Part shown: piece by piece, positions 5,300 to 7,342 of the stretch
Position numbering within the stretch: position 1 is the first letter of the stretch
Layout of the letters: each line of letters opens with the position of its first letter
DNA from: Gaiellasilicea sp038324115
GTDB lineage: Bacteria; Actinomycetota; Thermoleophilia; Gaiellales; Gaiellaceae
NCBI GenBank assembly: GCA_038324115.1
Contig: JBBQHQ010000131.1
Span: 1 to 7,342, forward strand
Length of the DNA stretch: 7,342 nucleotides
Direction of reading: 5' to 3'
The notes under the pieces: generated by a model
What the model saw: only the letters and a program-made list of their open reading frames with translations
What the model was told of the DNA's origin: nothing
Database searches by the model: none
Translations under genes and position numbers: made by a program

Positions 5300-5330
5300 A
5301 GTATAGCGAGGGGGGCAAGGGGTCCCGCAA
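5300..5330 (-). promoter_or_regulatory. Putative promoter of the moeZ-cysO-cysM-mec operon
   Basis: Read on the minus strand, TATACT (5305-5300) is a close match to a -10 element, ending 10 bases before ATG 5289. TTGCGG (5330-5325) is a partial -35 at a long 19-base spacing. The start of transcription would fall about 2-4 bases before the ATG, giving an almost leaderless mRNA. That is common in actinobacteria and explains the lack of a clear ribosome site. On the plus strand the same core reads TATAGC (5302-5307) and might serve the divergent TPR gene, but no good -35 is found at the right distance. Confidence 0.5.
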
Positions 5331-5353
5331 GGCGCTGGAGCTACGGTGGCCCG

Positions 5354-6322
5354 GTGAGCGCCAGGGCCAGAACCATCGCCGTCGTCGCCGCCCTCGCCGT
5401 GCTCGCGGGGGCCGGTGTCGGGCTCGTGACCGCCCTCTCGAGCGACGCCGTTCCGGAGGGAGCGTTGGCGGCGCGGGAGCGGAAGCCGCGCGCAGGCGCG
5501 CCGCCCCTCATCCTCGACCTCGGGCTCCGTACCGACCGCCAGGCGAGCGACCTACGCCGCGCGAACCAGCTCTACCTGAACGGCGACCGGGCGGGAGCCA
5601 AGGCGCTCTTCGAGCGGTACGACTCGCTCGAGGCGAAGCTCGGCGCGGCCCTCGCATCCTGGCCCGGCTCGCTGGGGCGGATCGAGCAGCTGGGCGCGCT
5701 CTACCCGCGCAGCGCGCTCGTCCAGCTCCACGTCGGGATCGCCCGCTACTGGGCCGACGAGCCCGGCGACCTGGACGCGCTCCGCGAGGCGCGGGACGTC
5801 CAGCCGGACAGCCTCTACGCCGTGCGCGCGGGCAACCTGCTCCATCCGGAGTACGCACCCGACCTGCCCGCGTTCCAGCCGGCCGAGCCGCTCGAGCCTG
5901 CGGTCGCCTCGGCGCCGCCCGCCCGCCAGCTGGAGCTCCTCCGCAGCTCGATCTCGCTCGTGCACCGCCTCTACTACGGCCGCTTCCTCCAACAGTTGGG
6001 CCGGCCCGTCTCGGCCGCCCGCGTCTTCGCGGCGGCCGCGAAGGCCTACCCGAACGACCCCGAGGCGCTCGTCGCGGACGCGGTGGGGCGCTACTCGAAG
6101 GAGAGCCCGGTCGAGGCGTTCGGGACGCTCGGCCCCCTGAGCGGGCGCTTCCCGGAGGCGGCCACCGTCCGCTTCCACCTCGGCCTCCTGCTCCTCTGGC
6201 AGGGCGACGTCGTCAAGGCGAAGCGGCAGCTCCGGCTCGCCGTCGAGGCCGGTCCGGGGGGCAGGCTCGCCGGCGAAGCTCGCCGTTATCTGGACGAGCT
6301 CGCCAAGGTGGGGACCGGCTGA
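5354..6322 (+). CDS. Membrane-anchored or exported TPR-like repeat protein, function unknown
   Basis: This 322-residue protein starts at GTG 5354, with GGAG at 5337-5340 as a distant ribosome site. Residues 8-29 are a single hydrophobic segment after Arg residues (signal anchor or signal peptide), followed by a basic, Pro/Ala-rich linker. The rest is helical and resembles degenerate TPR repeats: about 64-90 (LRRANQLYLNGDRAGAKALF), 120-150 (YPRSALVQLHVGIARYW), 203-232 (LYYGRFLQQLGRPVSAARVF), 233-265, and 270-300 (VRFHLGLLLLWQGDVVKAKRQL). The middle, about 165-190, is Pro/Ala-rich. Such proteins act as scaffolds for protein contacts. The body would lie outside the cytoplasmic membrane if the N terminus stays inside. 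It sits between the divergent cys operon and the sigma factor, and nothing in its sequence ties it to either. Confidence 0.78.
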   Translation: MSARARTIAVVAALAVLAGAGVGLVTALSSDAVPEGALAARERKPRAGAPPLILDLGLRTDRQASDLRRANQLYLNGDRAGAKALFERYDSLEAKLGAALASWPGSLGRIEQLGALYPRSALVQLHVGIARYWADEPGDLDALREARDVQPDSLYAVRAGNLLHPEYAPDLPAFQPAEPLEPAVASAPPARQLELLRSSISLVHRLYYGRFLQQLGRPVSAARVFAAAAKAYPNDPEALVADAVGRYSKESPVEAFGTLGPLSGRFPEAATVRFHLGLLLLWQGDVVKAKRQLRLAVEAGPGGRLAGEARRYLDELAKVGTG

Positions 6323-6371
6323 GCGAAAGATGGGCCGAACGGCCCATGGCGGTTGCCCGCATCTACGGGCA
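6323..6371 (+). other. Two small hairpins after the TPR gene (possible weak terminator)
   Basis: Eight bases after the TGA, ATGGGCC (6330-6336), loop GAAC, and GGCCCAT (6341-6347) form a perfect 7-base stem. A second stem, TGCCCG (6354-6359) and CGGGCA (6366-6371), has a 6-base loop. Neither is followed by a T-run, so a classical Rho-independent terminator is not shown. In high-GC actinobacteria such T-poor hairpins may still attenuate transcription. Confidence 0.4.
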
Positions 6372-6396
6372 CACTTCCGCATCCGTTAAGAAAGTG

Positions 6397-6449
6397 TTGC
6401 CGCCGGGTGCGGTCGTGATTAGTGTGAGAAGCGCCGAATCGGAGGGGAG
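6397..6449 (+). promoter_or_regulatory. Putative promoter and ribosome site of the sigma factor gene
   Basis: TTGCCG (6397-6402), a spacer of exactly 17 bases, and TAGTGT (6420-6425) fit the actinobacterial housekeeping pattern TTGnnn-N17-TAnnnT. A transcription start near 6432 would leave a leader of about 23 bases. The strong Shine-Dalgarno GGAGGGGAG (6441-6449) precedes GTG 6455 at normal spacing. The primary sigma factor would therefore be able to read its own promoter. Confidence 0.55.
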
Positions 6450-6454
6450 CCGAA

Positions 6455-7342
6455 GTGAGCGCAGGGGGAGCAACGAAGACCGTCGGAACACAGGTCACAG
6501 ACCTGCTGGAGACGGACGAGGCCAAGCAGCTGCTCGAGAGTGGCCGCTCGACCGGGAAGCTCCGCGCCGAGGAGATCTCGAGCGCGCTTGACGAGCTCGA
6601 TCTCGACGTCGGCCAGCTGGACGAGTTCTACGCGGCGCTCGAGGAGCAGCAGATCGAGGTCGTGGACGGGCCGGCGGAGCGCGAGCCGGAGGTCGAGGAG
6701 GCGAAGGCCGCCGAGGTCTCGACCGACACGCTGCAGCTCTTCCTCAAGGACATCGGCCGCGTCCCGCTCCTGACCGCAGCCCAGGAGGTCGAGCTCGCGA
6801 AGCGGATCGAGCGGGGCGACCACGCCGCGAAGCAGGCGATGGTCGAGGCGAACCTCCGCCTCGTCGTCTCGATCGCGAAGCGCTACCGCAATCAGGGCCT
6901 CCCCTTCCTCGACCTGATCCAGGAGGGGACGATCGGCCTCGTGCGTGCGGCGGAGAAGTTCGACCACCGCAAAGGCTTCAAGTTCTCGACCTACGCCACC
7001 TGGTGGATTCGCCAGGCGGTCGCCCGGGCGCTCGCCGACAAGGCGCGGACGATCCGGATGCCCGTGCACGTGGTCGAGAAGCTGAACAAGATCATCCGCA
7101 CCGAGCGGAACCTGCGCGCCAAGCTCGGTCGCGAGCCCTCCTCAGAGGAGATCGGCTTCGAGCTCGACCTGCTCGCGGACGAGGTCGACCAGGTGCGCCG
7201 GAGCGCGCAGACGCCGATCTCGCTCGAGAAGCCGGTCGGCGACGAGGACGAGTCCGAGTTCGGGCACTTCCTCACCGACGCGACGATGCCGCTGCCGGAC
7301 GAGGTCGCGGAGGAGACGCTGCGCAACGAGGCGCTCCGCTCG
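6455..7342 (+). CDS. rpoD: RNA polymerase primary-type sigma-70 factor (RpoD/SigA), 3' truncated by window
   Basis: GTG 6455 opens a frame that stays open for 296 codons to the window edge. The strong ribosome site GGAGGGGAG fixes the start; an in-frame GTG at 6422 is followed at once by TGA. Residues about 7-70 resemble region 1.1 (acidic, helical), and 71-89 form an acidic Glu/Ala linker. Region 1.2 is at 89-121 (TDTLQLFLKDIGRVPLLT). Region 2 is at about 125-205, with NLRLVVSIAKRYRNQGLPF, LIQEGTIGL, GFKFSTYATWWIRQ (2.3) and RALADKARTIRMPVH (2.4). Region 3 follows at about 206-290, with the finger SLEKPVGDEDESEFGHF (256-272). Region 4, which reads the -35 element, is outside. A region 1.1 and the near-perfect region 2 argue for a group 1 factor, though actinobacteria carry several close paralogues. 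In region 2.4, A190 stands where E. coli has Thr440. Confidence 0.95.
   Translation, partial: MSAGGATKTVGTQVTDLLETDEAKQLLESGRSTGKLRAEEISSALDELDLDVGQLDEFYAALEEQQIEVVDGPAEREPEVEEAKAAEVSTDTLQLFLKDIGRVPLLTAAQEVELAKRIERGDHAAKQAMVEANLRLVVSIAKRYRNQGLPFLDLIQEGTIGLVRAAEKFDHRKGFKFSTYATWWIRQAVARALADKARTIRMPVHVVEKLNKIIRTERNLRAKLGREPSSEEIGFELDLLADEVDQVRRSAQTPISLEKPVGDEDESEFGHFLTDATMPLPDEVAEETLRNEALRS

Noticed and set aside
6330..6347. Hairpin as a true Rho-independent terminator
   Set aside because: The stem is only 7 bases and no T-run follows, so I list it only as a possible weak terminator.
5128..6591. Plus-strand 487-codon open frame overlapping moeZ, the TPR gene and the sigma start
   Set aside because: The protein is Arg/Pro/Gly-rich and runs out of frame through the TPR gene, which has a signal segment and repeats, and into the sigma factor gene. 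It is a shadow frame.

Overview
The window is very G/C-rich DNA with dense, closely packed genes, strong G/C preference at third codon positions and frequent GTG starts (six of the eight visible start codons). A CysO-CysM-Mec type cysteine cluster and an HrdB/SigA-like sigma factor point to an actinobacterium. The small cupredoxin and the general style suggest the deep-branching class Thermoleophilia, but I cannot prove that from this window. No tRNA, rRNA, CRISPR array, insertion sequence or phage gene was seen. No gene-free stretch exceeds about 130 bases.

Layout. Bases 1-561 (+) are the C-terminal part of a Gfo/Idh/MocA-type oxidoreductase, cut by the window edge. It converges on a metallo-beta-lactamase-fold protein (558-1214, -), and the two stop codons share a CTAG. 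That gene is divergent from an aldo/keto reductase (1242-2075, +) across only 27 bases. A secreted cupredoxin follows (2138-2473, +) and abuts the end of the next, oppositely oriented operon.

The centre is a four-gene minus-strand operon read from about 5300 down to 2474: rhodanese-E1 activating enzyme (moeZ-like), sulfur carrier cysO, O-phosphoserine sulfhydrylase-type cysM, and the JAMM peptidase mec. Every junction overlaps (4, 11 and 7 bases). Together the genes encode a complete protein-thiocarboxylate route to cysteine. The rhodanese supplies persulfide sulfur, the E1 domain adenylates and thiolates the CysO tail, CysM joins CysO-COSH to an activated serine, and Mec releases cysteine. 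Three points stand out. CysO ends in Gly-Gly-Ser instead of Gly-Gly, so it probably needs trimming before use. The codons for the Gly-Gly tail contain the GTG start of cysM. The activating enzyme has its rhodanese domain at the N terminus and carries a short palindromic in-frame insertion next to its zinc site.

Divergent from this operon is a membrane-anchored TPR-type protein (5354-6322, +). After a 132-base gap with two hairpins and a good promoter, the primary-type sigma-70 factor begins (6455 to the window end, +; regions 1 to 3 visible, region 4 missing).
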